Shown: positions 16,291 to 25,174 of the stretch, in pieces
Numbering within the stretch: the first letter of the stretch is position 1
How the letters are laid out: each line of letters starts with the position of its first letter
NCBI RefSeq assembly: GCF_900107395.1
Contig: NZ_FNPW01000006.1
Span: 79,686-143,685, forward strand
Direction: 5' to 3'
From: Pseudomonas sp. NFIX28
Lineage (GTDB): Bacteria > Pseudomonadota > Gammaproteobacteria > Pseudomonadales > Pseudomonadaceae
Length of the DNA stretch: 64,000 nt
The notes under the pieces: generated by a model
What the model saw: only the letters and a program-made list of their open reading frames with translations
Database searches by the model: none
What the model was told of the DNA's origin: nothing
Position numbers and translations under genes: made by a program

Positions 16291-17187
16291 ATGCCTTGGC
16301 CCTTTATGAAACGCCTTCCGCCCTTGCCCGCGCTGCACACCTTTCTGATCACCGCGCGTTGCTGCAACTTCACCCACGCGGCCGAGCAGCTGCATATCAC
16401 CCAGGGCGCGGTGAGCCGGCAGATCGCCGGCCTGGAGAGCCACCTGGGCTATGCCTTGTTCCAGCGCCAGGCCCGCGGCCTGAGCCTGACGAGCGAAGGA
16501 CGCGAGTGGCTGCCGCGGATAGAGCAGGTATTCGGCTTGATCAGCGAAGGGGTCGAGCAGATCGGTGGCGGTCGCGACACCCTGCAACTCAAGGCGTCCA
16601 CCTGCGTGATGCGCTGGTTACTGCCGCGCCTGATGCAGTGGCAGAAAGAGCGTCCGGACGTGCCCGTCCGGCTGACCACCACGGTGCAGCACGGGGTGGA
16701 TTTCAGCCGCGAGCAGTTCGACGCCGCGGTGATCTACGGCGCCCCGCCACCTTCCTCCCTCGGGGCCTATCACCTGTTCGACGAACAGCTGACGCCGGTG
16801 TGTTCCCCGGCCTTACTCCACGGCGCGATACCGCTCAGGAGCCCGGCCGATTTGCAGCAACACATGCTGCTGCATCCGACCCTGGATACCCACGACTGGA
16901 ACACCTGGCTGAAAGCTTCGGCAACGGTGCTGAACAACATCGGCAAGGGGCAGCATTTCGAGACCCTGGACCTGGCGATGTCGGTCGCCTCCCAGGGCAC
17001 GGGAGTGGCCATTGGCGACTGGGCGTTGATTGGCGAAGACCTGAGCGCCGGGCGGCTGGTCATGCCCTTTGAATTGAAGGTGCGCACGGGGCTGGGCTAT
17101 TACCTGGTGCACCCTGAGCGTCCAGCCCCCTCGCCGCAGCTGCGGGCCTTGCTGGACTGGCTGGTGGAACAGGCCCGGGCACGATAA
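16291..17187 (+). CDS. LysR-family regulator (GcvA-like)
   Basis: A roughly 298-residue LysR regulator. An N-terminal winged HTH is visible (PALHTFLITARCCNFTHAAEQLHITQGAVSRQIAGLE), shown here only as a region near residues 12-45. It is of the GcvA subgroup with LPPLPAL before the helix. A periplasmic-binding-protein-like effector domain follows from about 95. A second in-frame ATG at 16306 (MKRLPPLPAL) gives the usual GcvA-like N-terminus and may be the true start; neither has a clear Shine-Dalgarno. It is divergent from the AruI-like/ALDH operon with a 139-base gap, the standard LysR arrangement for controlling that operon. Confidence 0.85.
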   Translation: MPWPFMKRLPPLPALHTFLITARCCNFTHAAEQLHITQGAVSRQIAGLESHLGYALFQRQARGLSLTSEGREWLPRIEQVFGLISEGVEQIGGGRDTLQLKASTCVMRWLLPRLMQWQKERPDVPVRLTTTVQHGVDFSREQFDAAVIYGAPPPSSLGAYHLFDEQLTPVCSPALLHGAIPLRSPADLQQHMLLHPTLDTHDWNTWLKASATVLNNIGKGQHFETLDLAMSVASQGTGVAIGDWALIGEDLSAGRLVMPFELKVRTGLGYYLVHPERPAPSPQLRALLDWLVEQARAR

Positions 17188-17200
17188 CCCGAAGGTCGCC

Positions 17201-17333
17201 GTAGCCGCTGGCGCAGCCTGCGATCGGCTGCGCAGCAGTCGTAAAACCAGACACCCCGTTCTTGCAGGCATAACGAGTTGACTGGACGACGACCGCTACG
17301 CGCTCGATCGCAGCCTTCGGCAGCAGCTACAGG
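17201..17333. repeat. imperfect inverted REP-type pair
   Basis: GTAGCCGCTGGCGCAGCCTG followed by CGAT at 17201-17224 is mirrored imperfectly by 17307-17333 (ATCGCAGCCTTCGGCAGCAG plus CTACAGG). It is the same family as the perfect pair at 33880-33982. It fills the space between the LysR and NmrA-like genes. Confidence 0.6.
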
Positions 17334-17334
17334 C

Positions 17335-17949
17335 TCAGTAGCCGACTGTGAAACGCTGGCGGGAATGCTTCGGTGTTTCCAGCTCGTCGATCATAGCGAT
17401 GGCGAAGTCGGCGAAGGTGATCCAGCTCTTGCCCTCGGCGCTCACCAGCAGATGGTCCTGGCCCAGGCGGAACTGCCCGCGGCGCTCGCCTTCGACGAAT
17501 TCCGCCGATGGCGACAGGAAGGTCCAGTCCAGCTCTTTTTCCTGGCGCAGGGTATCGAGGAACACACTCCCGGCACTGGCTTCGGCCTTGTATTCAGCCG
17601 GGAAGCCAGCCGCGTCGATCACCCGGCTACCGTCGGGCAACAGCAACGAACCGGCACCGCCCACCACCAGCAGGCGCTTGACCCCGGCCTTCTTCACCGG
17701 CTCGATCACGGCCTTGGGCGCGATGGTGGAAAAGTGCGCCGCGCTGATCACCGCATCGTGCCCGGCGATCGCCGCCTGCAACGCCGCGCTATCCAGTACG
17801 TCGACCGCCTTGCTCACCACGCCGGCACGCTCGCCGAGGCTCGCCGGGTTGCGGACAATCGCGGTGACGCTATGGCCGCGACGCAGGGCTTCTTCCAGCA
17901 GTTGGCTACCGGCCCGGCCGGTGGCACCAATGATTGCGATCTTGCTCAT
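17335..17949 (-). CDS. NAD(P)-binding NmrA-like reductase
   Basis: The 204-residue single-domain Rossmann protein has the dinucleotide motif IIGATGRAG at residues 5-13 and RNPAS, which may contact the NADP phosphate. The core HDAVISAAHF and LLVVGGAGSL are typical of atypical-SDR NAD(P)-dependent reductases such as YwnB/NmrA-like proteins. There is no catalytic YxxxK, so it may be a redox sensor or flavin reductase rather than a classical dehydrogenase. GGAG lies before the ATG. It is downstream of the metallo-hydrolase-fold gene on the same strand with a 76-base gap. Confidence 0.78.
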   Translation of the reverse strand: MSKIAIIGATGRAGSQLLEEALRRGHSVTAIVRNPASLGERAGVVSKAVDVLDSAALQAAIAGHDAVISAAHFSTIAPKAVIEPVKKAGVKRLLVVGGAGSLLLPDGSRVIDAAGFPAEYKAEASAGSVFLDTLRQEKELDWTFLSPSAEFVEGERRGQFRLGQDHLLVSAEGKSWITFADFAIAMIDELETPKHSRQRFTVGY

Positions 17950-18025
17950 GACAGTTCTCCAGTTCAGATAAGTGACACAAAGCTTTGCAGGGAATGCCCC
18001 TGCGCCAGGCGCGGGAGCACTCGAT

Positions 18026-18910
18026 TCACCACTTCATTTCGCCCTTGGCGACCTTGGCGCTCAGCTCCAGGGAGCTGTCTTCGCCCAGGTCCGGGTAACG
18101 CTTTTTCATCGCTGCGATCAGTTCGGCGGAATCCTTGGCCTTGGCGGTTTCTTCGTCGAAGGCCTTGATGTAATCGGCGGTGAAATGCACGGCCGCCAGC
18201 GAGCGGGCGCTTTCGCCGAGGTAATGGCCAGGCACCACAGTCTGGGGTTTCAGCGCGGCGATGGCGTCCAGGGTGGTCAGCCAGTCCTTGTGGGATTGCG
18301 CGGTCTGGGTGTCGGCCATCCACACATGGATGTTTTCCGCGACCACCACGCCACCGACCACCGCCTTGATCGACGGGATCCAGACGAAGGTACGATCCGG
18401 TTGCTTGCCGTCCAGGCCGATGATGTCCAGCTTCTGCCCTTCCAGGGTCAGGCTGTGACCCTTGAGCACGCCCGGCACAATGGTCTTGGCCGGAACGTCG
18501 GCGCCCATTTTCGGGCCCCAGAATGCGAGCTTGCCGTCGACCGTGGCCTTGATGTGCTCGACGGTCGGCTGCGATGCCACGACCTTGGCCTTGGGGAAGG
18601 CCTGGGTGATGGTGTCGAGGCCGAAGTAGTAGTCCGGGTCACCGTGGCTGATGTAGATGGTGGTCAGTTGCTTGCCGCTGGCGCGGATCTTTTCCACCAG
18701 TTGCTCGGCCTGGGACTTGCCGAATTGCGCGTCCACCAGGATTGCTTCTTTCTGGCCACTGACCAGCACCGAAGTCACCGGGAAGATCGCCGCGGCGCCC
18801 GGGTTGTACACATCCAGGCTCAGGGCCGGCTCGACGGCGGCGGCATGGGCGGCGAAACCCAGGGTGGCGGTGGCCAGCAGCAGGCGCTTGAGTGAGGTGA
18901 ATCCGATCAT
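18026..18910 (-). CDS. exported metallo-beta-lactamase-fold protein with altered metal motif
   Basis: The 294-residue precursor has a signal peptide (LKRLLLATATLGFAAHAAA). The metallo-beta-lactamase fold is recognisable: ILVDAQFGKSQAEQLVEKI, then YISHGDPDYYFG, a central region, and VVPGHYLGE. The usual HxHxDH is H89-G-D91-P-D93-Y94 here: the first His and the Asp are kept, the second His is Asp and the last His is Tyr. The later His in PGHYLGE remains. Metal binding is therefore likely altered, perhaps mononuclear. Start chosen for the signal peptide and a GGAGCT ribosome site. It is divergent from a LysR gene that may control it. Confidence 0.8.
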   Translation of the reverse strand: MIGFTSLKRLLLATATLGFAAHAAAVEPALSLDVYNPGAAAIFPVTSVLVSGQKEAILVDAQFGKSQAEQLVEKIRASGKQLTTIYISHGDPDYYFGLDTITQAFPKAKVVASQPTVEHIKATVDGKLAFWGPKMGADVPAKTIVPGVLKGHSLTLEGQKLDIIGLDGKQPDRTFVWIPSIKAVVGGVVVAENIHVWMADTQTAQSHKDWLTTLDAIAALKPQTVVPGHYLGESARSLAAVHFTADYIKAFDEETAKAKDSAELIAAMKKRYPDLGEDSSLELSAKVAKGEMKW

Positions 18911-19039
18911 GTGCAGCTCCGATGTCTGTAGGCCGAAAATGGCCAGGCGTAAGTGGCGATGGGCATGAAGCTTAGTTGCCGCACTCGTTACAAAAAATGC
19001 GATGCTTGGACATAGTTTGTTTCTGAAAGCGGGCAAATC

Positions 19040-19945
19040 ATGGATCGTCTCCAAGCAATGCGTGTCTTCGTCACCGTGGTCGATCTCGGCAGCCAATCAG
19101 CCGCGGCCGACCATCTGGACCTCTCGCGGCCGGTGGTGTCGCGCTATCTGGCGGAACTGGAGGATTGGGTCGGCGCCCGGCTGATGCACCGCACCACCCG
19201 CAAGCTGAGCCTGACCGCCGCGGGCACGGAGATCCTGCCCCGCTGCCGGCAGATGCTCGATTTGTCGACGGACATGCAGGCCGCCGTCAGCGAACCGGAC
19301 GACGCGCCACGCGGTTTGCTGCGCATCAGTGTCAGCACCTCGTTCGGCCAGGCGCAGTTGGCCGATGCCATGGCCAGCTACGTCAAGCGTTACCCCGGCG
19401 TCAGCATCGACCTGCAGATGCTCGACCGCACGGTGAACCTGGTGGACGAGCGCATCGACCTGGCGATCCGCACCAGCAACGACCTGGACCCGAACCTGAT
19501 CGCCCGGCGGCTGACGGTGTGCCGCTCGGTGATCTGCGCCTCGCCGGCCTACCTGCAAGACCACCCGACGCCGCAACGCGTCGAGGAGCTCAGCCAGCAC
19601 AACTGCCTGACCCACTCCTATTTCGGCAAGAGCCTGTGGCATTTCGAGCAGGACGGCGAACAGGTTTCGGTCCCGGTGCAGGGCAATATCAGCGCCAATG
19701 AAGCCAGCACCCTGTTGCGCGCGACCATGGCCGGGGCCGGCGTGGCAATGCTGCCCAGCTACCAGGCCGGCGTGCATATCCACAGCGGCGAACTGGTGCG
19801 CCTGCTGCCCCACGCAGAACCCCGGCAAATGAACATGTACGCGGTCTACGCCTCGCGCAAACACATGCCGGCGGCGCTGCGCAGCATGCTGGATTTCCTG
19901 GTGCAGCGTTTCCCCGAGACACCGGAGTGGGACAAGGGCCTTTAA
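19040..19945 (+). CDS. LysR-family transcriptional regulator
   Basis: This 301-residue regulator starts MDRLQAMRVFVTVVDLGSQS, with the N-terminal winged HTH (AADHLDLSRPVVSRYLAELE) and an effector domain from about residue 90 (LLRISVSTSFGQAQLADAMASY). It has the DLAIRTS and PSYQAGVHIHSGELVRLLP segments of the CrgA/DsdC-like group. It is divergent from the metallo-hydrolase-fold gene with a 129-base gap, the usual position for regulating that gene and the downstream NmrA-like reductase. The effector is unknown. Confidence 0.87.
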   Translation: MDRLQAMRVFVTVVDLGSQSAAADHLDLSRPVVSRYLAELEDWVGARLMHRTTRKLSLTAAGTEILPRCRQMLDLSTDMQAAVSEPDDAPRGLLRISVSTSFGQAQLADAMASYVKRYPGVSIDLQMLDRTVNLVDERIDLAIRTSNDLDPNLIARRLTVCRSVICASPAYLQDHPTPQRVEELSQHNCLTHSYFGKSLWHFEQDGEQVSVPVQGNISANEASTLLRATMAGAGVAMLPSYQAGVHIHSGELVRLLPHAEPRQMNMYAVYASRKHMPAALRSMLDFLVQRFPETPEWDKGL

Positions 19946-20081
19946 GGCCCGATCAAACCGCTGAATGCCTCGTCAACACGCAGGCTTGCGAGCAGGCAAG
20001 CGGCGTGGCCGATCCCTATGGCTGATCTATGCTGATAACAGTAACCCGCACGCGCTGGGTACTCGTTCAGAGGTGATTGCC

Positions 20082-20258
20082 ATGAACATCAAAACAAGAA
20101 GATACCTGGCCATTTTCGTCACCTGCACCGCGACCCTGGCCCTCTATGGGACAGCCGCCTATCGCGTCGAGCAGGCCCGGCAGCAGCCACGGGTCTATGC
20201 CAGCTGCAACGTCGACCAGTGCATCCCGCACAACGCAACTCTCAACTCCCTGAAATGA
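20082..20258 (+). CDS. small membrane-anchored or exported hypothetical protein
   Basis: The 58-residue frame starts at an ATG preceded by GAGGTGATTGCC, a usable ribosome site. The N-terminus (MNIKTRRYLAIFVTCTATLAL) is a basic stretch plus one hydrophobic helix, so it is either a single-pass membrane protein or exported. The C-terminal part has a C-x4-C pair (SCNVDQCIPHN) that could form a disulfide or bind metal in the periplasm. I do not recognise the family. It stands alone between a LysR gene and convergent pobR. Confidence 0.55.
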   Translation: MNIKTRRYLAIFVTCTATLALYGTAAYRVEQARQQPRVYASCNVDQCIPHNATLNSLK

Positions 20259-20273
20259 TGCAGGCGCGCGGCG

Positions 20274-21164
20274 TCACTGTTCGTGATCGGCCTTCAAGCG
20301 GTCGCGAAAGGCCTTGGGCGAGATCCCGACCCGGCGGCGGAACAGCCGCGTGAAGTTGGTGGGGTCGGAAAACCCCAGGGTGTCGGAAATCTCGTAGATG
20401 GTCATGCTGGTATAGGTCAGCAGGCGCTTGGCCTCCAGCAACTGGCGCTCATGCATGATCTGCAGGGCCGGCTGGCCCGCCAGTTCGCGGCAAGTGCCGT
20501 TGAGGTGGGAAACGGAAATTCCCAGCTTGTGCGCCAAATCCTCGACCTTCACATGCTCGCGATAGTGGGCTTCCACCAGCTGGATATACCCATTGAAATA
20601 TTCCCGCGCCCGCTGCGGTCGCTGGCTGGCGCTGCGGCGCCGGATCGCCTGGCGGCTGACCCACACCATGATCACGCTGACCAGCGAATGCATGAGCATT
20701 TCCCGCGCCGGCTCACGCCCCTGGTATTCGTTCTGCAACGCGGCGAACAGGCTGTTCAGGTAGTCGCCGTCGGCGCCCGCCGGGTAGCTTTCGGCCACCG
20801 CCAGGGCATTCACCGAGTGCCCCAGCTGGGCTTGCAGATGGGCCACCAAGGGCGCCGCCAGGGTCACCACATAACCGTCGATGTCTTCGGAAAAACGAAA
20901 GCCATGCACCGACAGGGCCGGCAGGATCTGCAGCGCCGACTCCCCCAGCAGCGTGCGCTGGCCTTCGATCTCAAGCTCGGCCTGGCCGCGATGCACGAAC
21001 AGCAGTTGGCAGAGGTCGGCATGCCGATGCGGCTTGATTTCCCAATGATGCTCGCGGCTGCGCTTGGAAATGGTTTCGCAGTGCAGCAGGTCCGGCGTCG
21101 GCCAGTCCAGGCTTTCCCCATAGAGTTTGAACACCGGAATTGAAGGCAAGGCAGGCTTATTCAT
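20274..21164 (-). CDS. pobR: AraC-family regulator PobR
   Basis: The protein has about 296 residues. A cupin-type N-terminal sensing domain (EIKPHRHADLCQLLFVHRGQAELEIEG region near residues 38-65) precedes a C-terminal double HTH (VEDLAHKLGISVSHLNGTCRELAG and EISDTLGFSDPTNFTRLFRRRVG). It is divergent from pobA, the 4-hydroxybenzoate hydroxylase gene, which identifies it as the PobR activator responding to 4-hydroxybenzoate. The start at 21164 (MNKPALPS) is preferred to a longer frame from 21248, because that extension would cover the inverted repeat in the shared control region. Confidence 0.83.
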   Translation of the reverse strand: MNKPALPSIPVFKLYGESLDWPTPDLLHCETISKRSREHHWEIKPHRHADLCQLLFVHRGQAELEIEGQRTLLGESALQILPALSVHGFRFSEDIDGYVVTLAAPLVAHLQAQLGHSVNALAVAESYPAGADGDYLNSLFAALQNEYQGREPAREMLMHSLVSVIMVWVSRQAIRRRSASQRPQRAREYFNGYIQLVEAHYREHVKVEDLAHKLGISVSHLNGTCRELAGQPALQIMHERQLLEAKRLLTYTSMTIYEISDTLGFSDPTNFTRLFRRRVGISPKAFRDRLKADHEQ

Positions 21165-21209
21165 AACTGCATCCAGGCCTCTGGGTGACGGGCGATAATC
21201 GCACCGATT

Positions 21210-21243
21210 GGTGAAATGAACAGGTATCGGCTCAGTTTTCACC
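21210..21243. promoter_or_regulatory. candidate PobR operator
   Basis: GGTGAAA at 21210-21216 is mirrored by TTTCACC at 21237-21243 in the pobR-pobA gap. A third half-site, GTGAAA, follows at about 21264-21269. The symmetry and position suggest a regulator binding site; assignment to PobR is inference. Confidence 0.4.
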
Positions 21244-21319
21244 TTCAACTGACAGCATCACAAGTGAAAAATGCAGGCACTCGAAACATAAAAATCACTC
21301 AGCGAACCTGTTCGCCTGA

Positions 21320-22534
<1,215 letters not shown>

Positions 22535-22552
22535 GAGCCTATCGAGTAAACT

Positions 22553-22572
22553 GGCGAGCATTCCCGCTCGCC
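22553..22572 (+). terminator. short hairpin after pobA
   Basis: GGCGAGC (22553-22559) pairs with GCTCGCC (22566-22572), 18 bases after the pobA stop. There is no T-run, so it may be an mRNA-stabilising hairpin rather than a terminator. Confidence 0.4.
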
Positions 22573-22578
22573 TTGCCT

Positions 22579-22604
22579 CCTGCGGGTCATTCACTGCCCG
22601 CAGG
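22579..22604 (+). promoter_or_regulatory. hairpin overlapping the ribosome site of the DHA2 exporter
   Basis: CCTGCGGG (22579-22586) pairs with CCCGCAGG (22597-22604). The AGG at its right edge is the only Shine-Dalgarno-like sequence before the GTG at 22612, so folding would hide the ribosome site. Confidence 0.5.
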
Positions 22605-22611
22605 TTATTTC

Positions 22612-24129
22612 GTGTCCAATCCCAACCAGCCTGGCCAGCCCCAACCGGCTCTTCGCAGCGTCCTGATCGCCCTGATGCTGGCGATCTTCCTCGGCGCCCT
22701 GGACCAGACCATCGTCGCGGTCTCCATGCCCGCCATCTCCGCGCAGTTCAAGGACGTCAGCCTGCTGGCCTGGGTGATTTCCGGCTACATGGTGGCCATG
22801 ACCGTGTCGGTGCCGATCTACGGCAAGCTCGGCGACCTCTACGGGCGGCGCAAGCTGATGCTGTTCGGCATGGGCCTGTTCACCCTGGCGTCGCTGTTCT
22901 GCGGCATGGCGCAGAACATGGAGCAACTGGTCCTGGCGCGAATCTTCCAGGGCATCGGCGCCGGCGGAATGATTTCGGTCAGCCAGGCGATCATCGGCGA
23001 CATCGTCCCGCCTCGCGAGCGCGGGCGTTACCAGGGCTACTTCAGCAGCATGTACGCGGCGGCCAGCGTCGCCGGTCCGGTGCTTGGCGGCTACATGACC
23101 GAGTACCTGTCCTGGCGCTGGGTGTTCCTGATCAACCTGCCCCTGGGCCTGGGCGCCTGGCTGGTGGCCAGGCGCAACCTGCGCGGGCTGCCGGTGCCGC
23201 AGCGCAAGCCGATCATCGACTACCTCGGCACGCTGTTGATGATCGTCGGCCTGACCGCCCTGCTGCTGGCCATCACCCAGTTCGGCCAGGGTCACGCCTG
23301 GCGCAGCAAGGAGGTGCTGGGCCTGCTGACCGCTGCCGTCATCGCCCTGGCCCTGTTCGCCGGGCATGAGCGGCGCACCGAGGAACCGCTGCTGCCCATG
23401 CATCTGTTCGCCAACCGCAATGCCATGCTGTGCTGGTGCACGGTGTTCTTCACCAGCTTCCAGGCCATCTCGCTGACGGTGCTGATGCCGTTGCGCTTTC
23501 AGAGCGTTACCGGCGCCGGCGCCGACAGCGCGGCGTTGCACCTGCTGCCACTGGCCATCGGCCTGCCGATGGGCGCCTACTTCGCCGGGCGCATGACCTC
23601 GGTGACCGGCCGCTATAAACCGATGATCCTCAGCGGCGCGCTGCTGATGCCGCTGGCCATTCTCGGCATGGCTTTCAGCCCGCCCCAGGCGGTGCTGCTG
23701 GGCAGTGTGTTCATGTTGTTCGGCGGGATTGCCTCCGGCATGCAGTTCCCGACTTCGCTGGTGGGCAGCCAGAACTCGGTGGAACAACGGGATATCGGGG
23801 TCGCCACCAGCACCACCAACCTGTTCCGCTCCCTGGGCGGCGCGGTGGGCGTGGCCTTGATGTCGGCGCTGCTGCTGGCGCTGTTGCAGGACTCCAGCTT
23901 CGCCCAGTTGAGCGGTTCGGCGCTGATTGGCGAAGGCCAGTCGGGCAATGTGCTGCTCGACGGCCTCAACGCCGCCCCCGGCCCGGAACAGGGCGCGTTG
24001 CGCGCCGAGCTGCTGCGGACCTTCGAACACTTGCTGATGGCCAGCGCGGCGGTGTCGCTGCTCGGGCTGGCGGCGGCGCTGGCCATGCCCAATACGCTGC
24101 TGCGCGGGCGTGAAGACAAGGCCAGATAA
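22612..24129 (+). CDS. DHA2-family MFS drug exporter (EmrB/QacA type)
   Basis: The 505-residue inner-membrane transporter has about 14 helices. Diagnostic segments are LGALDQTIVAVSMPAI (motif D1 of the 14-TMS family) near residue 25, GKLGDLYGRRKLM (motif A) near 77, and GIGAGGMISVSQAIIGDIVPPRERGRYQG with SVAGPVLGG (motif C) near 110-160. Such proteins export hydrophobic drugs or aromatic compounds by proton antiport. A GTG start is inferred: the only upstream ATGs give long non-membrane extensions that read through pobA in another frame. Its place behind pobA is compatible with aromatic efflux, which is inference. Confidence 0.83.
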   Translation: MSNPNQPGQPQPALRSVLIALMLAIFLGALDQTIVAVSMPAISAQFKDVSLLAWVISGYMVAMTVSVPIYGKLGDLYGRRKLMLFGMGLFTLASLFCGMAQNMEQLVLARIFQGIGAGGMISVSQAIIGDIVPPRERGRYQGYFSSMYAAASVAGPVLGGYMTEYLSWRWVFLINLPLGLGAWLVARRNLRGLPVPQRKPIIDYLGTLLMIVGLTALLLAITQFGQGHAWRSKEVLGLLTAAVIALALFAGHERRTEEPLLPMHLFANRNAMLCWCTVFFTSFQAISLTVLMPLRFQSVTGAGADSAALHLLPLAIGLPMGAYFAGRMTSVTGRYKPMILSGALLMPLAILGMAFSPPQAVLLGSVFMLFGGIASGMQFPTSLVGSQNSVEQRDIGVATSTTNLFRSLGGAVGVALMSALLLALLQDSSFAQLSGSALIGEGQSGNVLLDGLNAAPGPEQGALRAELLRTFEHLLMASAAVSLLGLAAALAMPNTLLRGREDKAR

Positions 24130-24134
24130 CGCTA

Positions 24135-24170
24135 TCGCCAGCCAGCTCTTACAGGTGAGCGGGCTGGCGA
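24135..24170. repeat. inverted hairpin downstream of the DHA2 gene
   Basis: TCGCCAGCCAGCTC faces GAGCGGGCTGGCGA around an 8-base loop, 5 bases after the exporter stop. It could act as a terminator without a T-run or be a degenerate REP unit. Confidence 0.5.
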
Positions 24171-24204
24171 CCGGCCTTCGCCGACTGCTTCGCGGATTAC
24201 CGCT

Positions 24205-25041
24205 TCACGGACTGTAATACCCCACCGCCACCAGGAAGTGCCCGACCTTGCGCAGATAGGCGTGCTTGTCTTCCACCTTGGCCGTTACCGGATTTTTCCA
24301 GCGGTATTCATATTCGCCCTGATCCTGGGTGGCCATCAGCGCCAGGATTGGCTCGCCCACCGGCTTGCCATCCGGGTCCTTGACCTTGCCGAAATCGGTA
24401 TTGATCAGCCGCAGCGTGGTTCCGTGCGCGACGTAGCGCCGGGTGTCCAGGTCGACCACGAACACATACAGGTCGTCCTGCAGGAAGCCGCCCTTGAGCG
24501 AGTTGATCGCCATCAGCGTGCCTTTTTCGTCCTTGACCAGCTCGGTCGCCGCCTTGTCCAGCAAGGCCTTGGCCTGCTCGGCGGAGGCCCGCGGCAGGTA
24601 ATAGCCGACCGCCAGGATCCGCTCGCCAACCCGCTGGTAATACACATGCTTGCGCTCGACCTTGCCGTCGGCCCAGTTCTGCCAGCGGTATTCGGCTTGC
24701 TGGATGCCATTGCCCTCGGGAATCTTCAGCGCGTCCTTGAAGGCCTTTTGCAGATCCGGCCCGAGCACCTCGGAAACATCGCGGCCAATCAGCGCCGACG
24801 ATGGTCCGCCACTGGCCAGCATCACCCCCTTGGTGTCGACCACAAACACATAACGGTCCTTATCGACAAACTCGCCCTGCCGGCTGAACGCGGCAAAGGC
24901 CTTGTCACCGTGCTCGTGGTAGTAGGCCAGGGCCTTTTCCAGCAGCGCCTTGGCCGCCGTGGCATCGTCTGTCGCCTGGGCCTGGCCGCCACAAAACACC
25001 AGCAACCATCCCAGCACCGTGGCTTTGAGCAATCCCCTCAT
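24205..25041 (-). CDS. secreted tandem Cache-domain protein
   Basis: The 278-residue precursor has a signal peptide (LLKATVLGWLLVFCGGQAQA). Two Cache-like (sCache_2) units follow in tandem, each with a long N-terminal helix, a YVFVVD strand (residues about 66 and 193), and a closing HVYYQRVGERILAVGYY or HAYLRKVGHFLVAVGYY segment. Cache domains normally sense small ligands at the N-terminus of kinases or chemoreceptors. Here there is no transmembrane or output domain after them, so the protein is probably a free periplasmic ligand-binding or co-sensor protein. It is monocistronic and the ligand is unknown. Confidence 0.75.
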   Translation of the reverse strand: MRGLLKATVLGWLLVFCGGQAQATDDATAAKALLEKALAYYHEHGDKAFAAFSRQGEFVDKDRYVFVVDTKGVMLASGGPSSALIGRDVSEVLGPDLQKAFKDALKIPEGNGIQQAEYRWQNWADGKVERKHVYYQRVGERILAVGYYLPRASAEQAKALLDKAATELVKDEKGTLMAINSLKGGFLQDDLYVFVVDLDTRRYVAHGTTLRLINTDFGKVKDPDGKPVGEPILALMATQDQGEYEYRWKNPVTAKVEDKHAYLRKVGHFLVAVGYYSP

Positions 25042-25136
25042 TGCGCGTCCCTCGTTCTTGTTAGTGTTTCAAGAGCGTAGACGGCTGCGGGATATGGTCG
25101 AGTATTCAGCGAAGCGGGGGGCGAAGGGAATCAAGC

Positions 25137-25169
25137 GCGACCTTCCCCCGCCACGCGCGGGAAGGTCGC
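25137..25169 (-). terminator. hairpin terminator of the coiled-coil gene
   Basis: GCGACCTTCCC (25137-25147) pairs with GGGAAGGTCGC (25159-25169), directly after the stop of the minus-strand coiled-coil gene. The T-run on that strand is weak. Confidence 0.6.
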
Positions 25170-25174
25170 CAAGG

